A stretch of 64,000 nucleotides of DNA, taken from positions 62,001 through 126,000 of the forward strand of contig JANQEU010000061.1 of the NCBI GenBank assembly GCA_028278225.1, given 5' to 3'. Every line of letters starts with the position of its first letter. Position 1 is the stretch's first letter. The position numbers were made by a program, and so were the translations under genes. The stretch comes from Cyclobacteriaceae bacterium (GTDB lineage: Bacteria > Bacteroidota > Bacteroidia > Cytophagales > Cyclobacteriaceae). Below the pieces are notes generated by a model. It made no database searches. It was not told the origin of the DNA and was given only the letters and a program-made list of their open reading frames with translations. Shown here piece after piece: positions 1 through 9,174 of this stretch.

Positions 1-232
1 TTTTCGAAAAATCAGTACTTAAGGATCACATTGATCTGCAACTGGCCTATAATTAAAGTTAAGCCCCAGGGTCTTCTGCGGTTGGTTTCAAGGTACCCCC
101 AGTTGGGGCAATGATCAATTGATTGCAAAAACATCAACGCCAAAAACGGTGACGGTATAGACATTATGTAATCTGAGTGAAGCGTTAATCAATGGAAGCG
201 TATTAATTTGGGATAAGATTTGATTTGTTCTA

Positions 233-1366
233 TTGGATATCTTGGTAATTATACTCCTCCTCGGTGCAATTCATGGCATTTTTCTGGCCGTAATTCTTGT
301 AACACTAAAGAATCCAAGAAGACTTGCCAACAAGTTCCTGGCAATAATTCTCCTGCTGTTTTCTGTGATAATTTTTTTACACATTGGGCTACACCTGGAA
401 AATGTACGGACTTTATTCCCTGCTTTTGAATCCATTGCCAATCCTCATCAGGTTTTTAAGTCTCTTTATGTTTTTGATACCCTGGCATTGTTGGTTGGTC
501 CGTTGACCTATTTCTATTTCAAGGCCATCGTTGATGTCAACTTCACATTCAACAGGGAAAAGCTGGTTCATTTTATTCCGGCAATTGTCTGTGCTGGTTT
601 ATTCACTCCGCTAGCATTAATTAGTTTCTCAGGCAATCCCAATGTAGCAGATAATAACGCTGTTCAAATATTCTACATGGCAATAAGGTGGTTTGTGTTT
701 TCCCAATTCCTTTTCTACATAGTCCTGATTGTAATCTTTAGCTACAAAAACGTTTGGATGATAAAGGATCATTCACTGGGGAGTGAAACCATCCAATGGA
801 TGACCATTTTGATTATTTCGTATATCCTTTTATGGGGTATTGCCGCACTTTTAACTATGACTGATGCCGGCAACTCAGCCTGGAATTATGTATGGATAAT
901 AGCCTCTCTTCTGATATATACCTGCGGGTATCTGGGATTGAAAAAACCATCGGTTTTCCAGGGTGCCGGATCGCCAGACAATGTGTCCATTGAAAAATAC
1001 AAGAAGTCCGTACTTTCCTCCGAGATGTCAGACCAGTACATGAAAAAGCTGGAGAATTTCATGCGTCAGGAAAAACCTTATCTCAAAAATGATCTTTCAT
1101 TGCCGATCCTGGCTGATCAGTTAAAAATACCTGTACATCATTTGTCACAAGTGATCAACGAGCGATTTAATCAGAATTTCTATGAATTTATTAATCGACA
1201 CCGGGTAGAACATGCCTTGAGCTTGATAAAAGATGAAAGTTACGGCCACCTGAAAATAGCTGAGATAGGTTATCAATCCGGGTTTAACTCCATCTCCGTA
1301 TTCAATGCCGCATTCAAAAAAATGTATCATCAAACTCCTGCCAAATTCAGAGAAATTCGAAAGTAG
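233..1366 (+). CDS. Membrane-anchored AraC-family transcriptional regulator
   Basis: The first ~230 residues are very hydrophobic, with about seven likely membrane spans. The C-terminal ~100 residues (about 275-375) form an AraC-type double helix-turn-helix: the first helix pair reads LADQLKIPVHHLSQVINE and the second contains GYQSGFNSISVFNAAFK. Regulators built this way are common in Bacteroidota, and the membrane part is presumed to sense a signal. The frame opens with TTG at 233; the next in-frame Met is around residue 145, inside the membrane part, so TTG is taken as the start. The gene stands alone, 116 bases before the next gene. Its target and signal cannot be told from the sequence. 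Family assignment is firm; the exact start is less so. Confidence 0.85.
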   Translation: MDILVIILLLGAIHGIFLAVILVTLKNPRRLANKFLAIILLLFSVIIFLHIGLHLENVRTLFPAFESIANPHQVFKSLYVFDTLALLVGPLTYFYFKAIVDVNFTFNREKLVHFIPAIVCAGLFTPLALISFSGNPNVADNNAVQIFYMAIRWFVFSQFLFYIVLIVIFSYKNVWMIKDHSLGSETIQWMTILIISYILLWGIAALLTMTDAGNSAWNYVWIIASLLIYTCGYLGLKKPSVFQGAGSPDNVSIEKYKKSVLSSEMSDQYMKKLENFMRQEKPYLKNDLSLPILADQLKIPVHHLSQVINERFNQNFYEFINRHRVEHALSLIKDESYGHLKIAEIGYQSGFNSISVFNAAFKKMYHQTPAKFREIRK

Positions 1367-1482
1367 TTTTCACCCTGGTAGTATTTCTCTCCGATAAGGT
1401 TGGATGACAGTCCTATAGGACCACTAGTTTTTGCATTCAGGCAAACCTAAAATTGGGCTGTTGTCAGTAAACAAAAATTAAG

Positions 1483-2604
1483 ATGAAATCAAAATATGAG
1501 CGACCCATAGTACCGGTTACGTGGATCATCTACTTCCTGATCGTTTTTGAAATACTCTATATGATCACACCTTTTTTGGCTCTCTCGTACTATTCATTCT
1601 ACGGGCCGAGTCTCAATTTCCTTAATCGATCCATTTTGACGTCCTGGCTGACCGGGTTTTTCCTGCCTCATATAGCCGAAACCACATCTCCATTCCTGAA
1701 TGCCATAAATCCAATAGGCAGGTATCTGTTCATTGGCAGTTTTCTGGTATTCCTGCTGGGAGCAGCGCAGATATATTATTCAAAATTCGCAAAGAAAGGG
1801 GCAGTGACAATTGGTCTTTACAAGTACCTTCGGCATCCCCAGTATACAATGTTTGCCATCATGGGTCTGGGGCTTCTGCTGATCTGGCCCAGGTTTATCA
1901 TCCTTCAAATATATTTTCTGATGCTTTTTGTTTATTTCTTCCTGGCCAAAAGCGAAGAAAGAGAATGCTTGAAAAAATACCCTGGCTATGACGATTATCT
2001 AAAGCAAACTTCAATGTTCTTCCCCGGAGATCATTTCTTGTTAAATATTATCCCCGAAATTCGATTATCCGGCATCAAAAGAATTCTGGCTATAATGAGT
2101 ATCTATTTGACAGGAGCCATTTTAGTTACCCTGCTGGCGGTCTGGATCAGAAGTTATTCCGTTCAGAACCTGTATACGGTAATTGATGAAAAATCGGTGA
2201 CTATTTCTGTGGCTGCCGTGGAAGAGGAAAGCATACAAAGAGCTCTTTCCATTGCCTTATCCAGTGACCAGGTGATAAATGAACTCGGTAATAGTTACAA
2301 TGATCATACCTGGCTGAACTATCTGGTTCCCTCAACCTGGTTCCTTGCAGATCTGCCTCTGGAATCCTACAAAGAAGGTTACGAGGGTCATATGACTCCT
2401 GATGACCGGGACAATCGGTATAAATTGCTGTTTACCAAAGCAGTTGGACACGCTGAAATGTCAGGTGAAACCATTGTCATGCAGACATATCGACGCATAC
2501 CGGTTTTGGTAGCTGTAATTGACCTGAAGACAAATCAGGTTACTGATACGTTCACTCCACCTGAACATGTTGTTTGGGGGAATATCCCCACGCCACTATT
2601 CTGA
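1483..2604 (+). CDS. Isoprenylcysteine carboxyl methyltransferase-like membrane protein
   Basis: This is an integral membrane protein of 373 residues. Residues ~75-180 carry the signature of the ICMT/PEMT-like membrane methyltransferase fold: GLYKYLRHPQYTMF at ~111-124 and the SEEREC stretch near 157-162, both after hydrophobic helices. Proteins of this fold use S-adenosylmethionine to methylate lipids or prenylated substrates; the bacterial substrates are mostly unknown. After residue ~200 there is another membrane span and a soluble tail of about 150 residues with no recognised domain, which makes it roughly twice the length of a minimal ICMT-like protein. No partner gene is evident. The fold is fairly sure; the substrate is unknown. 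Confidence 0.7.
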   Translation: MKSKYERPIVPVTWIIYFLIVFEILYMITPFLALSYYSFYGPSLNFLNRSILTSWLTGFFLPHIAETTSPFLNAINPIGRYLFIGSFLVFLLGAAQIYYSKFAKKGAVTIGLYKYLRHPQYTMFAIMGLGLLLIWPRFIILQIYFLMLFVYFFLAKSEERECLKKYPGYDDYLKQTSMFFPGDHFLLNIIPEIRLSGIKRILAIMSIYLTGAILVTLLAVWIRSYSVQNLYTVIDEKSVTISVAAVEEESIQRALSIALSSDQVINELGNSYNDHTWLNYLVPSTWFLADLPLESYKEGYEGHMTPDDRDNRYKLLFTKAVGHAEMSGETIVMQTYRRIPVLVAVIDLKTNQVTDTFTPPEHVVWGNIPTPLF

Positions 2605-2658
2605 TTCCTGCCACTGTTCCGGTGAAAACAGCATACAGTATTTACAATACGTTTGTGC

Positions 2659-4923
2659 CTAATTGTCCTCCTCTCCCCAGGAAAAATCCCAAACGGGCTC
2701 AGCCCCCAGCAAATGCTCGACAAAATAATTCCATCGCAGTTTTCTAAAGTATTCACCAACCTCATCACGATATCCGTGCCGTTGACTCGGGAAGATCATC
2801 AGGTCAAATTGCTTATCCGCACGAACCAGCGCCTCCGCCAGTTTGAATGTCGCTGAGGGATTGACGTTCTCATCTATCCCCCCATGAGTGATGAGTAACT
2901 TTCCTTTCAGATTACCTGCCATGGTAATGTTAGATTGCTTATGATAAGCCGAATCCACCGGCCAGCCCATGTACATCTCAGGCCACCAGGCTTTTTCCAT
3001 CCGGTGATCATGGTCCGCGGAACTGGCCACACCAACATCATAAAATCCTGGAAATTGCAGTAGTCCATGCGCCGCATCATAGCCTCCGGCCGAGTGCCCG
3101 AATATGCCCACCCGGCTGGTATCTACCCACCGGTATCGCTCACCAAGTTGTTTTATGGCCAATACATGATCTTCCAGGTTTCCACCAAGATTTTTATAAG
3201 AGTAATCATGAAATGCCTTGGATCTCCTCGCTGATCCCAGTCCGTCCACCATGATCACCACAAATCCAAGCTCCGCCAGCGCCTGATTGCTAACACTCAG
3301 TACCCGGCGAAAATCCCTGGGATACATCTGTGTATGGGGCCCTGTATAGCTGTGATCAATCACCGGATATTTCCGCGATTGATCAAAATTTGTGGGTTTC
3401 CACATAGCCCCGTATATCGTTGTCTGACCGTCCCGGGCTGTTGCGGTGAATGTCTCAGGAGGACCCCATCCCTGTTCTTTCAGGATCGAAACATCAGCCA
3501 CACCCAGAGTGTCTAATATTGCGCCATCATCTGCAGAGCGTAGCACCGTAACCGTCGGAATCTCGGATGTGGACATATTATCCACGAAATATTTCTTGTC
3601 GAGGGAAAGACTGATCTGATGATGAAGCAACTCCGGGGTCAGTAAGACAGAAGCCCTGTCATCCACGTGCTGCTTATATAAGTATTGATGATACGGGTTA
3701 CTCCCCTCTTCTCTGCCTGAGGCCAGGAAAAGGATGTTTTCCTCTCTGCTTATGACGTCATTGACATAGTAATCTCCCGAAGTAAACGGTTCAACTTCTC
3801 CCGAGTTAAGATCGAGCAGGTACAATTGCCGCCAACCACTTTGTTCAGATGTGAAGAGAATCTTCCCCTGATCCTCCAGTATCCACCACCGGAAATTGTC
3901 AATGTTGGTCTCACTGGTTTCCTCGTATAACGGCTTTAGCTTACCTGTATTGAGATCAATGAGTTTCAGATATTGTCTCTGATAACCTCTTTCAGCATAA
4001 TTGGCTATTGCCGAGCCTGAATTCTCCCTCCATCGCACACTCGCCGTATTGATGTGAGTTGGTTTTCCAATGTCCAGGATCATTTCCCTCTCTGACTGAA
4101 CCTCAAAAATCACGGGAAAGTCATACACCATTTCGTTATCACCCGGAGATCCACGGTAATAACCCAGAAGCCTTGGCCGGTATAGTGTATCCACACTCCA
4201 ATCAAGCAGGTACATCTTATTTGCATCATCCATATTGATGATGGAGGTCCGGATATACCTGGAATCAGGAGACCAGTCCACGTAAAACCGCTTCGGTCTT
4301 TCGCCCCCTTCACCTTCCATTATATCTCCCCAACCGTACCAGGTACCATATTCATGCCCTTTTCTGCCTTTAAATGAAAGTTGGCGCTCCTTCCCTGTCG
4401 CTGTCGATCTTACATACAGATTGTAATCTTTCGTAAAGGCCACCCACTTGCCATCAGGCGATTCAGTTGAGTGTTCATCCTCCTTTTCCTCTTTTTCCGG
4501 GATTTGGACAGTATAATCTTCCAGGTTCAGAATGAAAGCTCCGCCCTCGTACGAAATTTTCAGCCGGTCTTTATTGAGGTACTCCAAATTGTCAATAGGT
4601 AAATCATTCGGTGATATTTCCTCATCCAGTGAATCTGAAAGTATCTCAGCAACCCGGTCATGATCAAACAAAGGGCCTTTTGAAATTTCCGGTAATTCGA
4701 CCTTCAGGTATTCTTTCTTCAGCACTGTTCTGTGGATGTACCACAATCCACTGTCGCCCTCCATCCAATTCGGCTCGATATAAAGATTGAATGCCTTTTT
4801 ACCATTGAGATTTTGCCACATGTAGCTCACCGCCCGGTCGTAGTCAGATTTTGTGACCTCCGGCTGCCCAGGCTGACAGCCAAGAAAGATGACAAGAAAT
4901 AAAATAGATAATTGGGATCTCAT
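2659..4923 (-). CDS. S9 family prolyl oligopeptidase / dipeptidyl peptidase IV-like lipoprotein
   Basis: A serine peptidase that would remove dipeptides or cut after proline in short peptides outside the cytoplasm. It starts with a lipoprotein signal (hydrophobic stretch then FLGC), so it is probably lipid-anchored. A long beta-propeller region (DPPIV N-terminal type) spans roughly residues 80-500. The alpha/beta hydrolase domain follows, with nucleophile Ser611 in GHSAGG, Asp684 in GGIDENV and His716 in RHGY. The length of 754 residues fits the S9B group. It lies on the opposite strand to its neighbours and ends 55 bases from the end of the upstream convergent gene. Family and triad are clear; substrate preference is inferred. 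Confidence 0.92.
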   Translation of the reverse strand: MRSQLSILFLVIFLGCQPGQPEVTKSDYDRAVSYMWQNLNGKKAFNLYIEPNWMEGDSGLWYIHRTVLKKEYLKVELPEISKGPLFDHDRVAEILSDSLDEEISPNDLPIDNLEYLNKDRLKISYEGGAFILNLEDYTVQIPEKEEKEDEHSTESPDGKWVAFTKDYNLYVRSTATGKERQLSFKGRKGHEYGTWYGWGDIMEGEGGERPKRFYVDWSPDSRYIRTSIINMDDANKMYLLDWSVDTLYRPRLLGYYRGSPGDNEMVYDFPVIFEVQSEREMILDIGKPTHINTASVRWRENSGSAIANYAERGYQRQYLKLIDLNTGKLKPLYEETSETNIDNFRWWILEDQGKILFTSEQSGWRQLYLLDLNSGEVEPFTSGDYYVNDVISREENILFLASGREEGSNPYHQYLYKQHVDDRASVLLTPELLHHQISLSLDKKYFVDNMSTSEIPTVTVLRSADDGAILDTLGVADVSILKEQGWGPPETFTATARDGQTTIYGAMWKPTNFDQSRKYPVIDHSYTGPHTQMYPRDFRRVLSVSNQALAELGFVVIMVDGLGSARRSKAFHDYSYKNLGGNLEDHVLAIKQLGERYRWVDTSRVGIFGHSAGGYDAAHGLLQFPGFYDVGVASSADHDHRMEKAWWPEMYMGWPVDSAYHKQSNITMAGNLKGKLLITHGGIDENVNPSATFKLAEALVRADKQFDLMIFPSQRHGYRDEVGEYFRKLRWNYFVEHLLGAEPVWDFSWGEEDN

Positions 4924-5006
4924 GGGAGTTTGGGATTAGGATCACAAACTAACCAATGAAACAAATTGATACCAGTGACTTTTGACGAAAGGCAGGTGTT
5001 TATAAT

Positions 5007-5891
5007 TTATTTCAGATCCATGATCATTTTTACGAGTTGTGTCCGGTTTTTCGTCCTGGTTTTGAGATAGATCCTGCTGGTGTGATCTTTGACCGTTTGT
5101 TGTGTGATGTATAAGGCATCCGCAACCTGCTGATTAGTATATCCCTTGCACAACTCGGTGATGATCTCCTTTTCCCGCCTGGTGATCTTATGCATTGCTA
5201 TAAATTGATCAAATCGCCGATTGAATTCGTCGCTTTCCGGGATTGTCTCCACTCTGGCCATATAGATAAATACCAGGCCATTGCCGGTGTGCAATGCAAA
5301 AAATACAATGAATAGCATAGGGACATATCGAAATCCAATTCCCAAATCGAGGACGAGAATTATATGAAGAACTATCAGAAGGAATAAGAGAGCGAAAATG
5401 CCCTTCCTTGCAGGCCTTGTCAGCGCTTTGGTCCCGATCAATGTGAAGGTTAGAAAGCCAAAGCTGATCACAATGGCAGCGAATACATTGAACAGGTCTG
5501 ATGCTTTCGACAAGAACACCAGAGCATCAGTATTGTACAAATAAACCAGTAACACTACCAGAATCGATGAAAATACGAGAAGGATCCAATTGGAAATAGG
5601 ACGATTGACCATATAATTGATCCATAGTAACTGCATGATCAGCCCAATCACAAGGAATGGAGTAGCCATAAAAAGGATAACCTTTTTTAATAGCAACTCC
5701 TCACCGGCCCCCAGATAATCAACAAAGTACGTACTCCAAAGACCGTAAAACCCAAATGTGTAGATCAGGATCAGGTAGTACTGCAAGTACCTGTAGGATC
5801 TGAGCGCCTTTAGCTTTTCGAACCTGAACAGTGAAAGGATCCCCCCAGCGGTTATAGACAGTGTAATTGCAAAAAAGATCCAGACAATCAT
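5007..5891 (-). CDS. Membrane-spanning LuxR-type transcriptional regulator
   Basis: The first ~215 residues contain about seven hydrophobic helices. The last ~65 residues form a LuxR/GerE helix-turn-helix: TRREKEIITELCKGYTNQQV followed by a recognition helix around ITQQTVKDHTSRIY. This 7TM-plus-LuxR design is frequent in Bacteroidota and suggests a membrane sensor coupled directly to DNA binding. It is divergently placed from the membrane protein at 6038. The ~146-base shared upstream region carries a perfect 12-bp inverted repeat (5928-5980), a candidate operator. Signal and regulon are unknown. There is no phosphoacceptor receiver domain, so it is not a normal two-component response regulator. 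Confidence 0.82.
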   Translation of the reverse strand: MIVWIFFAITLSITAGGILSLFRFEKLKALRSYRYLQYYLILIYTFGFYGLWSTYFVDYLGAGEELLLKKVILFMATPFLVIGLIMQLLWINYMVNRPISNWILLVFSSILVVLLVYLYNTDALVFLSKASDLFNVFAAIVISFGFLTFTLIGTKALTRPARKGIFALLFLLIVLHIILVLDLGIGFRYVPMLFIVFFALHTGNGLVFIYMARVETIPESDEFNRRFDQFIAMHKITRREKEIITELCKGYTNQQVADALYITQQTVKDHTSRIYLKTRTKNRTQLVKMIMDLK

Positions 5892-5927
5892 TCAGTTGGG
5901 GCTCTGTTGCCTAAAGTTATGAAACCC

Positions 5928-5980
5928 TACCAAAGTAGTTTCCCTACTTAAGTATTGAAAATGAGATCACTACTTTGGTA
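5928..5980. promoter_or_regulatory. Inverted repeat in divergent intergenic region, candidate operator
   Basis: TACCAAAGTAGT at 5928-5939 is matched by its exact reverse complement ACTACTTTGGTA at 5969-5980, separated by 29 bases. It sits between the divergent LuxR-type gene and the membrane protein gene at 6038. Position and symmetry suggest a binding site for the LuxR-type regulator, but this is inference. Confidence 0.45.
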
Positions 5981-6037
5981 TGTAGTCATTGGTCAGCCGT
6001 GCTCTTATTTTTGATTTTATCATTAATTAAAAACTAT

Positions 6038-6724
6038 ATGAGTACTCCCGAAGCTCCCAAATACGGCAATGTGCCCGATTTCTTTTCATTTGGCTGGGAA
6101 AAAATGAAAAGTAATTTCCTGGTGTTTTTCCTCCTGGCTTTCCTCCTTGCGCTGCTTGATACACCACTTGAATTACTGAGCAAACATAATTGGGAAGGCC
6201 GGAATGATTCCATGGGTGTTTTTCTGGAAATCCTGGCATTAGGTTATTTCCTGTTTCTCCTGCCCATATTCGAATATGGCGCGGACCTCCTCTTTGTCCA
6301 GGGTGTGCGTGGTGAAAAACCGGAAGTCAAAAACGTAATAATCGGATTCAAAAACTATATGAATATCGTTTTGGCGAATCTCCTGGTCTTTGGCCTGGTC
6401 ATGATGGGCCTGATCGTATTGATCATTCCCGGGATCATCATCGGCTGCCGGTTGGTATTTGTTTCGTACCTGGTGATGGATAAGGACCTGCCTCCGATCG
6501 AAGCGGTAGAGGAAAGCTGGCGAATGACCCGGGGAGATATTGGGTTTAAGGTATTCATTATGGGGGTTTTGTCCATCTTCATTTGCATAGCCGGGTTGAT
6601 CCTGATGATCGTTGGAATTTTCCCCGCGGTCATGTGGGTAAAAGCGTCTTTCGCTTCCCTGTACCAATATGTACTCAATGAGAATGCACCTGCCGAAAAG
6701 GAAGACGAGGCTCAGGACGCATAG
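6038..6724 (+). CDS. Multi-pass membrane protein, DUF975 / GDPD-membrane-domain-like
   Basis: A 228-residue protein with about five hydrophobic helices. A conserved-looking segment, VEESWRMTRGDIGFKVFIMG, lies before the last helix pair; this pattern is typical of the DUF975/YciC-like and glycerophosphodiester phosphodiesterase membrane-domain families, whose role is unknown. An upstream in-frame ATG at 5975 exists, but it falls inside the 12-bp inverted repeat at 5928-5980 and would add a short hydrophobic piece unlike the family, so ATG 6038 (MSTPEAPKYGN) is chosen. The C-terminus is short and acidic. The gene is divergent from the LuxR-type regulator and may be its target; this is inferred from position only. 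Confidence 0.7.
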   Translation: MSTPEAPKYGNVPDFFSFGWEKMKSNFLVFFLLAFLLALLDTPLELLSKHNWEGRNDSMGVFLEILALGYFLFLLPIFEYGADLLFVQGVRGEKPEVKNVIIGFKNYMNIVLANLLVFGLVMMGLIVLIIPGIIIGCRLVFVSYLVMDKDLPPIEAVEESWRMTRGDIGFKVFIMGVLSIFICIAGLILMIVGIFPAVMWVKASFASLYQYVLNENAPAEKEDEAQDA

Positions 6725-6778
6725 ATCAGGCATCCTGGTATAGTTAATTTTACGTTACATCCGGATTTGTGAATATCT

Positions 6779-7387
6779 ATGAGGGAATTTACACGATTGG
6801 TATTGTTTTCCATGGGGCTCTCTCTGACAGGAGTAATCGGTATATGTCAGAGTACGGAAACCGAAAATATCAGGAAAAAGTATGAGGCCGGTTTAGAATA
6901 TTTAACACCGAGAGACAGGCATGACCGAAACATCCGGACAATTTCCATGAATACCTTATATGGCTGGGAGAGATTTGAAAAAACACCATTTACGTTTGTA
7001 GTTGGCATTACCTCTACTTACGCATGGGGTACGATCACCCAATTCGATGAAAACCTTGATGAGATCACATTCAGCAATAATGCTTTTGGAATTGGCCCGG
7101 TATATCTTCTGCGGTTTGAACCTTTCATTTACCGGGGTTTGTCCCTGGCCCCTGAATTCATGGGAGGGATTATTCTGTATTCCAAAGAATTTCCGGCAGG
7201 AGGTGACATATACAATTTCATGTGGCGGTTAGGTGGTTCAATTAATTACAGAGTGAATAAGAATTACTCCATAAATATCAACACGAAATGGATGCACGTA
7301 TCCAACGGACAGGGTGTAGGACCCGGTAACCCGTCATACGAAGCGCTGGGTTTCGGGATCGCAGTCGTGAAATACCTCCAAAGATGA
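6779..7387 (+). CDS. PagL-like lipid A 3-O-deacylase (acyloxyacyl hydrolase) family
   Basis: Probable outer-membrane beta-barrel enzyme that removes an ester-linked acyl chain from lipid A. It begins with a signal peptide (about 25 residues) and continues as alternating beta-strand-like sequence. Near the C-terminus the motif HVSNGQGVGPGNPSYEALG matches the PagL active-site arrangement, in which His and Ser of HxS and a downstream Glu act together. The length of 202 residues fits a small eight-stranded barrel. It is 54 bases after the membrane protein gene on the same strand. The family call rests on the HxSN...NPxxE pattern and the barrel-like pattern. The activity has not been shown for this protein. 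Confidence 0.72.
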   Translation: MREFTRLVLFSMGLSLTGVIGICQSTETENIRKKYEAGLEYLTPRDRHDRNIRTISMNTLYGWERFEKTPFTFVVGITSTYAWGTITQFDENLDEITFSNNAFGIGPVYLLRFEPFIYRGLSLAPEFMGGIILYSKEFPAGGDIYNFMWRLGGSINYRVNKNYSININTKWMHVSNGQGVGPGNPSYEALGFGIAVVKYLQR

Positions 7388-7470
7388 GAATTCCAAATGT
7401 CGTGTGAATGTCGTGTACAAGTAGTTGACGTGTCATTGTTCAGAGAGGATATTTACACCAAAAAAGTACT

Positions 7471-8052
7471 ATGGATGCTTTGAGTATCGGCCAGGAAATC
7501 CAAAAACTTCGTAAGGAAAGGGGCCTTACACAGGAAGAACTTGCCCATAAGACCGGTTTAAGTACCCGGACCATACAGCGCATAGAAAACGGCGAAACAG
7601 ACGCCCGGACTTACACCCTGGGAGTACTGGCTAAAGCCCTTGGTGTAAGTATTGAGTATTTTACAAAAGATGCAGAGGAAAAAGCTCAGATGACGCTACA
7701 AAAAAAGAGCCGGGACCGTCGCTGGCTGGGACTTCTTCATGTGAGTGGCCTGTTTTGTTTACTGGTCCCTCCGCTGATCATATGGCTTTGGAAAAAAGAT
7801 GACGTGACAGATATGGATGTTCACGGGAAAGACGTCCTTAACTTTCAAATAAGTATGTGGATTTACCTGTTTTCGGGTTCCATTCTGGTCTTTCTGGCTA
7901 TTGGTCTGGTAATTCTTCCTCTCCTCGGTTTGTTCAGTACTGCGGTGGTTGTCATTAATACGCTCAGGGTTTTAAATGACAGTCCGTACAAATACCCATT
8001 ATCGATCAACTTTCTCAACCAGGAAAATGCGAAAACCCATGCGACGCAATAG
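7471..8052 (+). CDS. XRE-family regulator fused to a DUF4870-like membrane domain
   Basis: The N-terminal ~65 residues are a Cro/C1-type helix-turn-helix (LRKERGLTQEELAHKTGLS, then TIQRIENGE). Residues ~85-180 hold a hydrophobic region with about three membrane helices, of the DUF4870 type usually seen in small standalone membrane proteins. The fusion would tether a repressor-like domain to the membrane. Such fusions recur in Bacteroidota, but their function is not known to me. It is preceded by a ~80-base gap after the PagL-like gene and followed by a region holding only a decayed MarR gene. Confidence 0.8.
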   Translation: MDALSIGQEIQKLRKERGLTQEELAHKTGLSTRTIQRIENGETDARTYTLGVLAKALGVSIEYFTKDAEEKAQMTLQKKSRDRRWLGLLHVSGLFCLLVPPLIIWLWKKDDVTDMDVHGKDVLNFQISMWIYLFSGSILVFLAIGLVILPLLGLFSTAVVVINTLRVLNDSPYKYPLSINFLNQENAKTHATQ

Positions 8053-8091
8053 TGGATTAGGCGAAAGTCCCGAATTTTCGCAGTATCCTGA

Positions 8092-8412
8092 TCAGGCCTT
8101 CACATCCTTGTCAGTCAGTACCCCTCCGGCCTGGCCTCCGGGTTCAAATAAATGAGCCTTCAGATCTTCAAGAAGTCCAACTCCTGATTTCGTGATGGAT
8201 ATTCAAGTGTGCAGCGATTTCTTTTGCATAATCACTCTTCAGATAACCTTTGGATTTCAGCTTTTCTACGAGTCTGGAGGTGTTTGCCGCCTGGTTCATG
8301 GAAGACTACTCCAGGGCCTGTTCCGAAGGTTGGGGGTGAGTTACCAATAATGATGTTGAGGAAATCACGGGGAAAAAACCCAGGAGCTTCCAGAACTTTT
8401 TTGACGAGGTAA
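8092..8412 (-). pseudogene. Remnant of a MarR-family regulator gene
   Basis: Read on the minus strand, one frame gives QAANTSRLVEKLKSKGYLKS (about 8241-8293), which matches the recognition helix and following segment of MarR-type winged-helix regulators. Upstream in the same frame HPQPSEQALE is followed by a stop. Downstream the frame breaks, and another frame continues with ITKSGVGLLEDLKAHLFEP and a natural stop at 8092-8094. The piece that would encode the DRR wing is missing. The remnant is therefore split by at least one stop and one frameshift or deletion. It is divergent from the flavin reductase gene at 8491, a pairing that in intact form would suggest a redox-responsive regulator with its target. 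Confidence 0.72.
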
Positions 8413-8490
8413 TGTTGTATGCGTTTAAAGGGTGGTGAAAAGATTAAAAGCTATCACCTTCATTTTTACTTTTGGTTTTGGAGGTATTTG

Positions 8491-9060
8491 ATGAAAAAGA
8501 AAATAATTGCATTTGGCGCCAGTAACAGTAGAAATTCGATCAACCAAAAATTAGCGGGATATGCCGCAGGTCTGATGGAAGGAGCGGAGATCACCATACT
8601 TGATCTCAACGATTTTGAAATGCCGATTTACAGCACTGATCGAGAACATAAAAACGGTATTCCGAAAGAAGCCAGGCATTTTAAGAAATTAATAAAAGAG
8701 ACTGACGGGATCATCATTTCGTTTGCGGAACACAATGGCAGCTACACGGCAGCCTTTAAAAACATTTTGGACTGGGCGTCCCGTGTTGAGAAAGACATGT
8801 GGCAAAACAAACCCATGTTCCTCATGGCGGCTTCTCCCGGTAAAAGAGGTGCAAAGGGGGTCCTGAACCTGGCAGTAAATAGTATTTCATTTCGGGGAGG
8901 AAATGTTATTTCAAGTTTTTCCCTCCCTTTCTTCAAACAGAATTTTTCTGAAACCATGGGAATAACGGACGCTGAACTAAACAGGTTGTTTCTATCCGGG
9001 CTCAATCAATTTAAAAATTTTATGGAGGTGGGAAGTGACACTATAAGCGCTGTCTCCTGA
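8491..9060 (+). CDS. NAD(P)H-dependent FMN reductase
   Basis: A flavodoxin-fold oxidoreductase (FMN_red family) of 189 residues that would use NAD(P)H and FMN to reduce quinones, azo dyes or free flavin in the cytoplasm. Evidence is the N-terminal phosphate-binding strand-loop KIIAFGASNSRNSINQKL, the later EHNGSYTAAFKNILDW segment (the conserved Y/N-GS-P-A-x-KN-x-x-DW region), and LMAASPGKRGA. An upstream ATG at 8419 is in frame, but ATG 8491 is preceded at a good distance by GGAGG (8480-8484) and starts directly before the first strand, so it is chosen. Its former divergent neighbour appears to be a broken MarR regulator, so its control may have been lost. Confidence 0.88.
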   Translation: MKKKIIAFGASNSRNSINQKLAGYAAGLMEGAEITILDLNDFEMPIYSTDREHKNGIPKEARHFKKLIKETDGIIISFAEHNGSYTAAFKNILDWASRVEKDMWQNKPMFLMAASPGKRGAKGVLNLAVNSISFRGGNVISSFSLPFFKQNFSETMGITDAELNRLFLSGLNQFKNFMEVGSDTISAVS

Positions 9061-9174
9061 ATTTATTTTACTTCCCCGGAATGTTTGGAACCGACCATTA
9101 CCAGACCTTTTGGCAATAATTCGTTTTTGATCAGGCTGATAATTGGATAAATTAAGCCTTTATCAGTCAACCTA

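Noticed and set aside
1-232. Possible end of a gene at the left edge
   Set aside because: No open frame of note; only a weak GCCCCA/TGGGGC pairing over a long loop.
5975-6037. Upstream ATG at 5975 as start of the membrane protein
   Set aside because: It lies inside the inverted repeat and would add an atypical N-terminus; 6038 fits better.
6239-6733. 164-codon frame opposite the membrane protein gene
   Set aside because: Antisense shadow of a real gene; no start context or domain.
8209-8412. Open frame on the plus strand as a gene
   Set aside because: Its composition is that of the antisense of the MarR remnant; no domain or ribosome site.
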